From NCBI RefSeq assembly GCF_027409185.1, contig NC_084467.1, positions 89,040,501 to 89,104,500 on the forward strand: a stretch of 64,000 nucleotides of DNA, given 5' to 3'. The notes below the pieces were generated by a model, which saw only the letters and a program-made list of their open reading frames with translations, had not been told where the DNA came from and did not search any database. A program made the translations under genes and the position numbers. Source of the stretch: Cynocephalus volans. Lineage: Eukaryota > Chordata > Mammalia > Dermoptera > Cynocephalidae. This document shows positions 1 to 10,921 of this stretch, piece by piece. Within the stretch, counting starts at the first letter, position 1. Each line of letters begins with the position of its first letter.

Positions 1-2075
1 TATGTATGTCATTCGACAGTGTTTTAAAAATCCAAGAAGTTGCAGCAGATCTAAACAGACTCTTCTATAAAATCAGGGAACATCACCATGACAAAATTGA
101 TGTGGGGGAACAGTTGTTATACATTATTTAGACTCATTCCTTCTTTCAATGCTTATACTTGTTTCCTACTTTTGACATTAAACTGTGCAGGTGAAAAAGA
201 ATAACCAGAACTTCTTTAAGCACTTTTGAAGACTTTTTTTTGAAAAGAGTTTTATTGGCACTCAGAGTAAGCTGCTTAAGGGACTGACTAAAAACATAAT
301 GCCCTCTGTGCCAGTATATGGTGAGAAACTGAACTGCCCAAGAGACCTTTTACTTTATTAGGGCATTGTCTTCCAAGAAGTACAAATAATTTGTGCTGCA
401 GGAGAGGGATAAGTAGGATCTGATTTACAACATTGCATTTTATACATACCTTTTCAAAAGGAAGAAATCTATTTCATAAATAGTAAGAACCTATACTTAA
501 ATTTAATAATACTTAAATTTGAACTCTTACTATAGCTTTAGAAATTTAGTATTTATAAGTTTGATCATGATGTTGGGAAGCTTGTTTAAAAAAAAAAAGA
601 AAAAAGGATGTTTTTGTCTTATCCCTTTATCCCAAAATTTAGCATGGATTTACACTTACATGCTCAGTAAGTAGTTAACTAGTGAGTACTGGAAGGGTTA
701 GGGACAGGTAAAACCAGTAATTTACTGTTTATTACAGAAGATATCTCAGCATTTCTTTGGCATTTTTGTACCAATAAGTAACTTTACATTCACTTTGGCC
801 ATTTTTTTTCCCAAGTAGTCTGTGAGCTGCTCAGTTTTTAATAAATGGACAGTGGAAGTTTAGAGATTCTATCCTGCATATTGTTGGATAGAAATTTGAC
901 AGAATTAGGACTGTGGAACCTTGGTCACTACAATTTTTATATTTTGTATATCCAAATCTGAAACCACACCGTCTCCTTAGTTTTTTTTGGAAATTACCAT
1001 ATTCATATTGTTTTAGCAACCTGTGTATAATATATTCTGTTTCATTTATCCCCTGATGTATTATCATCCAAAATCCTTTCAGAGATATTTCTTGAAGGTG
1101 CTTCTATAAAAACACTACATGTATTCATTAAATGATTTATTTATTTTTATTGAAACAGTTGATCGTACATATCTGTGGGGTATAGTGTTGAATATCAATA
1201 CCTGTGTGCAATATGTGATACTCAAATCAGGATAATTAGTGTATTCAACATTGTAAGATGTAATCGTTTCTCATGGCCCTTTACTCATTAAATGATTTAA
1301 ATATTCCTAGAATAGCTTTTCTGTTTTCCCCTCCAAATACTAAATTTTCTCTGAGCCTCCCTGTATTTCTTCACTTATTTTTCATCTCTTTTCACTGTTG
1401 CTTCTACTGTAGACCTTCCACCTTATGCTAATGGGGAACAAAGCTTTATTTTGAATTTTAGTATTTGAGTTTTATGTATCACATATTGTGTATTAGTTAG
1501 CCTCAACGAAGATTTTTATTTTGAGCTAGAAATATCCTGTCAATCATTTTTCAAGTAATTTCATTGCTTCCTCTAATACCAACAAATTCAGTGATATTTT
1601 TTTCCTAAGTGATATTTTCCCTAACCTTTTGTGAATCTGATAAATAAGCAGAATGAATGGGTCTTTTATATTGGAAATACTGTGAATGAAAAATTTGCCA
1701 AATCCCTTTTTAATATATTCTAAACACTTCTACAACACCTTACCTCCCTACCTTTAATGGTTTTTAAACATAGGGCCAAGTTTGTATTTGGATTGATTCC
1801 TTTGTTGAAAATTATGGAATCAAAACATTTCTAAAAATGAGTACACAGCTAGGTTGGAATGTCAAATTTCAAAGACTATGCTGTAATTTGGTTTGAATAT
1901 GTTAAAGTGAACAATTATGATTTGCCTAAGTGCAATACAACAAATCCATAATGTATATTTCACTTTTCTACTTGAACATATTCATGTATATACTTTGTTT
2001 AACCTCAGATGTATTTTTAAAAAATCATTAACAACTGTATCAAAATTCTTTCAATAAAATTTCTGTTTAAAAATC
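1..2075 (+). other. AT-rich non-coding DNA, possibly the end of the SLC30A7 3'UTR
   Basis: No coding exon is visible. In human, SLC30A7 lies tail-to-tail with DPH5, so its plus-strand 3'UTR could enter the window here. AATAAA at 2053-2058 is followed by T-rich sequence and could be its polyadenylation signal. This is inference from synteny; nothing in the sequence itself identifies SLC30A7. Confidence 0.35.
1136..1290 (-). repeat. L1 3'-end fragment (L1MA-like), antisense
   Basis: The run with GATCGTACATATCTGTGGGG and GATACTCAAATCAGG resembles the antisense 3' end of L1MA-class LINEs. A similar 3' end is seen on the plus strand near 13900-14010. Confidence 0.6.
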
Positions 2076-4821
2076 TTTACCTGAATTGCATCTGTCAGTT
2101 TGATGAACTGAAAAGAACACTGTGAACTTAACAGTTACTGGAAACAGCAGAACTCAGGAGAGAAGAGATGCTCTGAGGCTGGAAATGTCTTTATGTTGTG
2201 AAGAACCTCACTGCAGCTCTTATCGTTTACCTCATAATCATGTCTCAAAGTATTTATTTCCAGATATTTCCATTAACCCCAAATTCTTCTTCTCTCACCA
2301 CATTCTCTATGGATGATCTCATCTGATATGAAATGAAGACCAGAGCGTCTGACATGAGCCTCCATTATTCTTCCAAATTTCCCTCTCTATTCAGAAGTTA
2401 TTCCTTTTTAAATTAGGTTCTTCCATAAAACCCCAGTCCCCACTTATCCCACTGTCTCAAAGGTATTCTCATCACAGCAGCCTTTTTACTATTAATCTCT
2501 GCCACGCTTCCAGGCTTTACCCTCAGTGTGTCTGCTGTTAGATTCCTCGTATGTGGTCTATATGCACTTCTTCCTCTTCCTCTTCCTCTATTTCTGCTGC
2601 TCCTACTAGTACGGCTTCACTCCTCCCTATCTTGTAGAAGTTGTTTAAAGTCCATCTTCTTGTCACATCTATGGCAGAGCCTACTAGCATCTCAAATTCA
2701 AATTAAAGAGAGAGAAAAAAATTTGTCTTTCCTACTCGAATCATTTCTCAACTACTAATTTCTGTCTGAATTCCTTACAGAATTCTTAGAAATCTAAACA
2801 TTGCCTACACTAACTCTTATTTCCTGAATCCCCTATCACAAAGCCCTTCCCTTCCTTCCTTTGAAATCTTTTAAGTTTACCTTTTCCATTCTCACCGTCC
2901 TATTCCCAGATTTCATCGATGACCGCAAGCAGAATCACTCCTGGTAATTGCCTGGCTTCCCATCTTTTCCATATGCAGTTCTAGCCACCACCACCATTTC
3001 AGCTCCACTTCCCGCCTGCACCCCGCCCCCGTGCACATACACACACACACAGTTCTGGCTTTCGCAGAGAATGTAAGGAATTGCTGCTGAATCTGACTTT
3101 TGCCCAAGCCCTTTCAAAACATTTGTGCTACCCTGGCTTCCTGATTACCTTGTGCTGGCCCTTCTGCCTACAGCACTTTGACTTGCTTGGTCAATAGAAC
3201 CTGCTAGGGACTCCTTGCTTTTCCTGTGTTCTCTGGAACTAGCCTGTGACCTAACTGAATTCTACAGTGACTATCAATACCCCTTTAGAGCAGCCTCTCT
3301 CTTTACACACAGGTTTAGGCAAGTTGTCTACTACAATACTGCACCAACCAATCTTTCCTTACTAGAGTTTTTGCTTCCTCCTCCCCAGGAGCCACCTTGT
3401 GTTACACTGACAGTCTAAATAAGCTTCTTGGTTTCTACTTTCAATCCTCTTAGTTCAGGAATATTGAATGGCTCCCTAATGCTTACCAAGAACAAATTCC
3501 TCTGAACTACTTTGGACACTCATAATGCATTTCTTTCCCTCCCTATTCAAACTCATTACCCATGATACGGGAATAAGAAAACTTTTCATTAGACCAGAGA
3601 CACAGCAAAGAAAGGGGGGAGCAAACAGGTTCAACAGATGGAGACAGAATAATAGCAATTTCTCATTTTTCATTCTGTACCCCCCCAAAAAAGAAAGAAA
3701 AAGAAAACAGCACTTTAATAGGATTTTAGTTCATTCAGACACTTTGTCAGCTCATCCACCTCTACCATGAAATGAAAATCTACTGTGAAGTTCAGGTTTA
3801 ACACATGCTACCAGCATTTAAGTGTACAATTCAAATTTATCTGCTACATTCCTATAACCAAGAGGAGTACTAACGTTATCAGTAAAATAATACTCAAATG
3901 CATAGAGTCTGGCACCATGTAGGCAATCAAAACTTATTGAAAAGATGGGTGAATTATGTTTTTTAATATGAAGTTTAACTTCTGTTTGGAATATGGTTCT
4001 GGATGAATTCTTAACGTGAATTATACATTTTTTGTAAGATAGCTACTGCTAAAAGTAAAGGATTAGAAACAAAACAATACAAAAACAGAAATGTTCCAAA
4101 AAGCATTTCGTGAATGTAAGCACAAAATAGCATTTTAAAAGCGTGACATTTTATAAATAAACAAGAAATTCAGATTCACATATAAACATAGGTATAGTTT
4201 CACAGCAGTTAGAACCCTGCCATTTGGCTTGGACTTTTGAAAATATCACAGATCATACTGGTTTCTAAAGACTTAAGAAGAAGGCAAAATACTATGTTTG
4301 TAGTTAGTTACCTTAGCTGGAGCAAAGACTTCCCCAGGCAATCCTGTGGAGGTGGCCAGCAGCTACAGAAACCCATAGGAACTACAACTTTGAGAGAGAG
4401 GAAGTTTTGTTTGGTAGAGCCAGGGATTTCAAAACGGTAGAGCAAAACCCCATTACTTTTTTTTCTCTCTGTTCGCTCTCCATGCATGTCAGTATGTAGG
4501 CCCAATCATGAAGTTATGAAATAGAAAGCAACAGAACAGAGGAACTAGGATCCCAAGTTTCTGGCCAGAGGAGCAACTGAAAAAGGGAGCACAGGGAACC
4601 AGGAAGTAGTGGGGAGATAATGGCGGGGAGAGCTCAGTAAAGCAACCTCACACCCTCAAGTCACTAATACTTAGATCTGATCCTACTTAGCATACCAAAA
4701 GACCTTGAGAACTAAACTATCCAATAGACTACCTCCTAAGTCCCAAACTGGGTGGCACAAACCAGTGATCAATCCAAAGGAACTGCAGTCTTTAAAAACT
4801 GAACTGAGGACATCTTAATAT
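2076..4821. other. Intergenic non-coding DNA, unresolved
   Basis: Pyrimidine-rich stretches (2340-2900) and a short CA run near 3038-3050 are present. I recognise no gene or clear repeat family. The segment 4555-4820 may be the start of an older L1 (GGGAGCACAGGGAACC) into which the L1 at 4822 was inserted, but I could not confirm this. Short open frames look like chance. Confidence 0.5.
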
Positions 4822-6118
4822 AAGGCAAGATGGCAGAGTAGAGGTGCACAGGGCATATTTCTCCTACAGAAAAAGACCAGAACAATGAAAAGACAGCTCG
4901 ATATTGATGACAGCATCAGTGGGAGAGTGGTAGGAGGGCAGCAGGAGTCTGGTGAGGTCCTTGTAGAGTACAAAAACCCAGGAGGGTGGCATAGAGAGAA
5001 GAAAGATGTGCACGCTTCAGCTGCCAGGTCTCCAACACCAGGATCAGCGCAGGTGGAATTTTCTCTTGCAGCAAAAAGAATTTGCTTGGTTGTGAGAACT
5101 TCCTAGTGGTAATTCTCCTCTTGCTCATGCCCTGGCCTGCTGCTACCACTGATGCCACTGCTACTGCCCAGACCCAGAGAACTGCAGATGCAGCTGCCCA
5201 TCTCCCCACACAGCAGTCCGTACTACTCCCCATCGATGCCTTGCCCAGGTGCCACCAGCTCCACTTTGCCCAGATTCAGGTGTTCCTGTGTTTTACCAGG
5301 CCGGAAGAAAGAGGGAAGAGGTGAATGAGCGCAGCCCCATGCACAGTGGTGAGATCTTCTCGTGGAGCCCATGCAACTGCACTAAACCAGGGAGAGACAC
5401 ATGTAACCACTGCAAAGAAGTGACTACAGCCCTTCAACCCAATGGCCAAACCCACAGGGGAAATTTACACTACTCCCGTGGTTACACACCTGGTGGTGGA
5501 AACTACTCACACAGATCATACAACTGCATTGATCTGCGAAGAGACACACGTGGAGCCACCAGTGAGGGCAGAAACCAGCATAGCCAAACAGAGTACAAAA
5601 GAAAAATCTTAGTAACCACCACCCCATCCTCCAACCAGGACAAGCAAGGACCTAGAAGGAGCCTCTGCCTCCAGGAAAGAGGAAGAAAAACCCCACACAG
5701 AGTCACCTATTCAAGCTGAGGAACTTCAGTGCATCTAGTTCACCTATCAGGGTCACAGTACACTACACAGGGTGCCCGCAAATCTGCACAGGGCCACCCA
5801 CCTCATCCAAGGAGCAATGGGGCACCCAAATACTTCTCTCAAGAGCTTGATATCTCACTCACAACCTCAACAACCCATCACAGTGTCTCTGACTGCAGTC
5901 AAAAACCACTGAGTGCCCCAATGCTTCAGCCACAGAGGCACTCACAGACAACTCTGAGGTTAAATACGGTCAGAGTAACCACATGGAGACTACACTACTG
6001 CATCTACCAAACAAAAACTAAAATACTCTACACAATGGTCAATATAAAACACATCTACAGGAGGGAGTCTCTCTCCTCAAAAGCATCTCCAGAGTAATAG
6101 AAGCAACTGCTCCAACAG

Positions 6119-7120
6119 ATGCCCAGACACCAATGTAGGGATACTAGAAATATGAAAAAAGAAAATATGACACCACTAAAGGAATACAATAATTCTCAAG
6201 TACCAAACTCAATAGAGCAGGTAACCCTTAAAATGACTGAAATGGAATTCCAAGCAACAGTCTTAAGGAAACTCAGTGATATACAAGAACTCAGATACAT
6301 GACACAATGAAATGAGAAAAATAATATAAGACCTGAAGGAGGAAATTTACAAAGAGATAGCTACCTTAAAGAAAGAATGTAGCAGGGCTATGTGGTGGCT
6401 CACGTGGGAGAGTGTGGTGGTGATAACACCAAGGTCAAGGGTTCAGATTCCCGTACCAGCCAGCAGAAAAAAAATAAGTGAATGAATGAATGAATGAATG
6501 AATGAATAAATAAAGTGGCATAACCCCTGGAACTGATGGATTCATTCAATGAAATAAAATACAAGTGAGAGCTTAAGCAACAGGCTAGGGCAAGCAGAAG
6601 AAAGAATTTCTGATCTTGAAGAAAATCTCCTTGATATAACCCAGTCTGACAAAAAAAAAGAAAAAAGAAAAAACAATTTTAAAAAATGATGAAGAAAATC
6701 TAGGAAAGCTATAAGATAACATTAAGCATACAAACAACCATATTTTGAGTGTTAAAGAAGGAAAGGAGAAAGGAAAAGGCATTGATAACCTCATACAATG
6801 AAATAATACTGGAAAACATCCTAGGTACTAGGAGAAATTGTACTTCCAGATCCAAGAGGCTCAAAGACTCCCAAACAGATTCAATACAAAAAATTCCTCC
6901 CCAAGGCACATTGTAATCAAACTGGCAAAAGTTGAAGACACAGACAAATCTAAAAACATCAAGAGAAAAGGAGTCTCAATCAGACTACCACCAGATTTCT
7001 CAGCAGAAACATTATAGACCAGAAGAGAATGGGATGATATATTCAAAGTACTAAAATAAAAACACGGCCAGTCAAGAATACTATAACTGGCAAGGCTATC
7101 CTTCAGGAATGAAGGAGTAT
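6119..7120 (+). pseudogene. L1 ORF1 remnant
   Basis: This is a broken relic of the L1 RNA-binding protein. Before the SINE a coiled-coil-like segment is readable. After it, the conserved RNA-binding part shows as PRHIVIKLAKVEDTDKSKNI and then RLPPDFSAETL, a stop, and TRREWDDIFKVLK. Several in-frame stops and a SINE insertion disrupt it. Confidence 0.75.
6384..6514 (+). mobile_element. tRNA-Ile-derived SINE monomer (CYN-like) in L1 ORF1
   Basis: The tRNA-like head reads GTGGCTCACGTGGGAGAGTG, followed by the anticodon-stem region GGTGGTGATAACACC and the B-box-like GGGTTCAGATTCCC. After the head come CCAGCCAGC, an A-rich run and a (TGAA)n microsatellite tail (6481-6514). Confidence 0.85.
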
Positions 7121-8173
7121 AGCATATTTCCCAAACAAAAACTGTGGCAGCTTACCACCACATGACCAGCCCTACAAGAAATCATCAAGAGAGTCCTCAA
7201 TCTGGAATCCAAAAATTATAATCACCACTGTGAAAACATAAGAATAAAATCTACTGATAGAGCAGATATGCAACCTAGAAAGAGAAAGAAAATAGGTCTT
7301 GCTACTACAAAAAACCCCAACAAACACTGAAGACAAACAATAAAAGGGAGAAAGGAACAAAAGATACATAAAAATACATAACATTGATAAAATGCCTGGA
7401 GTACGACAATACCCTCAATTATAACCCTAAATGTACATGGATTGAATTCCCCATTCAAGAAGACATAGGCTGGCTGAATGAATTAAAAAATTAAACCCAA
7501 CTATATGCTGCCTACTAGAAACTAACTTCACCTATAAAGACTCACAGAGAATAAGAGTGAAAGGATGGAAAAAGGTATACTACACAAATGGAAACCAAAA
7601 AAGAACAGGAGTAGCTATTGTTATATTGGATGAAATAGACTTTAAACCAAAAACTATAAAAAATGACAAAGAAGATCATTATACAATGATAAAGTAATCT
7701 ATCCTGCCAGAGGATATAACAATTGTAAGTATATATGCACCCAACTTCAGAGCACCCAGATATATAAAGCTAATATTATTAGAGCTAAAGAGAGAGACAG
7801 ACTCCAATACAAAATAGTTGAGGGCCTCACACTCCTCCCTCAATATTTCACAGATCGAGTAGGAAACAAATAAACAGAAAAACACAGGATTTAAGCTACA
7901 CATTAGACCAATTGGACTTGATGGACATGTACGGAATATTTCATCCAACAACTACAGAATATATGTTCTCATCAACACATGGAACATATGCCAGGATAGA
8001 TCACATGTTAGGTCACAAATCAAGTCTCAACAAATTTTTAAAAAACTGAAATCATGTCAAGTATCTTTTCAGACCACAACAGAATAAAACAAGAATCAAT
8101 AACAAGCAAAACTTTGGGAACTATACAAATACATGGAAATTAAACAACATATTCCCAAAGGACCTATGGGTCA

Positions 8174-8578
8174 TGATGCAGTTTGGATGTGTTGTCCCCT
8201 CCAAAACTCATGTGGAATTTTGATCACCAGTGTGGCAGTGTTGGAAATTGATTGAGTCATGGGGGCAGATCCCTCACGAATGGATTAATGCTCTCCCTGG
8301 AGGAGGGGGGATAAATGAGTGAGTTCTCACTCTATTAGTTCCCACGAGAGCTTGTTGTTTAAAAGACCCTGGCACCTTCTCTCTCTCTCTTGCTTCCTCT
8401 CATCATGTGATCTGCTTGTACCTGCCAGCTGCCTGCCACTTTCTGCCATGAGTGAAGCAGTCTGAGGCCAATGCCAGATGCAGCTGTCCCAGAATTGTAA
8501 GCCAAATAAACCTCTTTTCCTTATAAATTACCCAGTCTCAGGTATTTCTGTTATAGCAACACAAAATGGACTAAAACA
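8174..8578 (+). repeat. 5' LTR of MaLR provirus
   Basis: It starts TGATGCAGTTTGGATGTG and ends in ACTAAAACA. It contains the MaLR core CAAATAAACCTCTTTTCC and TTATAAATTACCCAGTCTCA, which includes the polyadenylation signal AATAAA. It matches the 3' LTR along its full length with scattered substitutions. Confidence 0.9.
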
Positions 8579-10116
8579 GAAAATTGGTACCAAGGAGTGG
8601 GATGCTGCTAAATAGATACCTGAAAATGTGGATGCAGCTTTGGTACTGGGTAATGAGCAAAGGTTGGAGGAGTTTGGAGGACTTAGAAGAAGAGAAAAAG
8701 ATGAGGGAAAGTTTGGAATGTCTTAGAGACTTATGTGGTAGCAAGCAGATGCGGATGATGAGGTCTCAGACAGAAATGAGGAACTTATTGGGAACTGGAC
8801 AAAAGATAACCCTTGCTACACCATAACAAAGAACCTGGCTGCATTGTGTCCATGCCCTTGGACTTTGTGGAAGCTGGAACTTAAGAGTTGTGAACCAGAG
8901 CATTTGGCCAAAGAAATTTCTAAGGAGCAAAGCATTAAGGACGCTGCATGGTTACTTCTAACAGCCTACTCTGAGGTATGGCGGCAAAGGCATGATATAA
9001 AGCCAGAATTTAAAAGGGAAACAGAGCGTAAACATTTGGAAACTTTGCAACCTCCCCATGTGGTAAAGAAGCAGAGAGCCAGAGAACAATGCAAGGGTGA
9101 AGCAGATAAACTGGTTGCTAAAGACATTATCTTGGCAGTGAGGCAGCCAGATGCTAAGAACCAGGACAATGGAAAAAATGTCCTAAAGGCATTGGAGAAG
9201 TGTGGAACGGTGCCCCACCCATCACAGGCCCTGAGGACTAGAAGGACTGAGTTGTTCCAGAGGACAGACCTGGGGCACAGCTGCCCTTGAGAACCTGCTT
9301 CCTGCATCCCAGCTGCTCTGGCTGGAGCAGCCCCAAGTGTGGTTCGTGCAGCAGCCCTGGAGAATAGAGGCCTGAAACCTCAGTGGCATCCATGTTGTGT
9401 TAAGTCTGCAGGCCGGCAGGACATGAGAGCAGTGGAGGCATGGCAGCCTCCACCCAGATATCAGAGGATGTATGGCCCAGGCAGAGACCTGCCGCAGGGG
9501 CCAAGCCACTGCTGAGGCCATCTACTAGAGCAAAGCTGAGCAGAAAAGTAGGGTTGGAACCCCTACCAGGGAAATGTCTAGTAGAGCCAAGGCAGCGGGA
9601 CCACCATGAAGACCCCAGACTTATGGAGCTACCAGAGTGGAACACCAGCCTGGAAAAGCCACAGGCACCAGCACAGCCCACTGGGCTGCACCTGGCAGAG
9701 CTGTGGGAATGAGGCTGCCTGATGCTTTGGGGACCCAGATGCCCAATTATGCCCAGGATGCAGGACTTGGAGTCAAAGCACATTATTTTGGAGCTTTACA
9801 ACATAATGTCTGCTCTGCTGGGTTTTGGACTTGTTCGGGGCCTGTTTTTCCTTTCTTTTGGCCTATTCCTCCCTTTTGGAATGGGAATGTATACCCAATG
9901 TCTGTTCCACCATTGTACCTTGGCAGTACATAAATTTGGTTTTGTTTTCACAGGTTCACAGGTGGAAGGACTTTTGCTTTTGGTCTCAGATGAGACTTTG
10001 GACTTTGGACTTTTAAGTTGGTGCTGGAACAAGCTAAGACTTTTGGGACTGTTGGGATGGAATGACTGTATTTTGTATATAAGAGTGATATGAGTTTTGG
10101 GGGGCCAGGGGCAGAA

Positions 10117-10512
10117 TGATGGAGTTTGGATGTGTTGTCCCCTCCAAAACTCATGTGGAAATTTGATCCCCAATGTGGCAGTGTTGGAAACTGATTGAGT
10201 CATGGGGGTGGATCCCTCATGAATGGATTAATGCTCTCCCTGGGGGAATAAGTGAGTTCTTGCTCTATTAGTTCCCGTGAGAGCTTCTTGTTTAAAAGAC
10301 CCTGGCACCTCCTCTCTCTCTCTTGCTTCCTCTCGCCATGTGATCTGCTTGTACCTGCCAGTTGCCTGCCACTTCCTGCTATGGGTAGAAGCAGCCTGAG
10401 GCCCGTGCCAGATGCAGCTGTCCCAGAATCATAAGCCAAATCAACTTCTCTTCTTTATAAATTACCCAGTCTCAGGTATTTCTGTTATAGCAACACAAAA
10501 TGGACTCAAACA
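10117..10512 (+). repeat. 3' LTR of MaLR provirus
   Basis: It starts TGATGGAGTTTGGATGTG and ends ACTCAAACA, directly followed by the GGTCA duplication. It differs from the 5' LTR at roughly 6-8 percent of sites by eye plus a few small indels, indicating an old insertion. Confidence 0.9.
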
Positions 10513-10821
10513 GGTCAAAGAAGAAATTAAACAGGAAATCAAAAATTTCTTTAAACAAATGAAAATAAAAGCATACCATATCAAAACCTATTGAGTATTG
10601 ACAAAGCAGTACTAACAGGGACATATACTGCAAAAATGCCTACATCAAAATAACAGAAAGTCTTCAAAAAACAACCTAATGTTACACCTCAAAAAGCTAG
10701 AAGAACAAGAACAATCCAATCCCCAAATTAGTAGATTTAAAGAAATATTAGAGATTACAGCAGAACTAATTGAAAATAGAGACCAAAAAAAGATACAAAA
10801 AGATCAACAAAACAAAGTTTT

Positions 10822-10921
10822 GCTCTTTTTTATTTTGGTGGCTGGCTGTTATGGGGATCTAGACTCTTGACCTTGGTGTTATTAAAACTTTGCTGTAAGC
10901 AACTGAGCTGACCAGCAAGCT
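10822..10921 (-). mobile_element. tRNA-Ile-derived SINE monomer in L1 ORF2, antisense
   Basis: Read on the minus strand, the head is GCTGGTCAGCTCAGTTGC, then the anticodon-loop region TTTTAATAACACC and GATCCCCATAACAGCCAGCC. Of the copies here this one is closest to a plain tRNA-Ile with an AAT-type loop. Flanking CAAAGTTT-like words (10813 and 10922) may be the target duplication. Confidence 0.75.

Larger units (their letters stand above)
8174..10512 (+). mobile_element. Complete MaLR (ERVL-MaLR) provirus, MST/MLT1A-like
   Basis: Two direct LTRs (8174-8578 and 10117-10512) flank a 1.5-kb internal region. GGTCA at 8169-8173 and 10513-10517 is the expected 5-bp target duplication. The internal sequence begins AAATTGGTACCAAGGAG, as in THE1/MST internal regions, and ends with the purine tract GGGGGGCCAGGGGCAG. 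MaLR elements of this kind have no gag, pol or env genes, and none is recognised here. The open frames at 8844-9290 and 9400-9783 are not viral proteins. Confidence 0.9.

Noticed and set aside
4885-5324. Open frames on both strands at the start of the L1
   Set aside because: They lie in the L1 5'UTR, are short and overlap on both strands; no known domain.
8844-9783. Open frames of 99-148 codons on both strands in the MaLR internal region
   Set aside because: MaLR internal regions do not encode retroviral proteins, and these frames overlap each other on opposite strands without recognisable domains.
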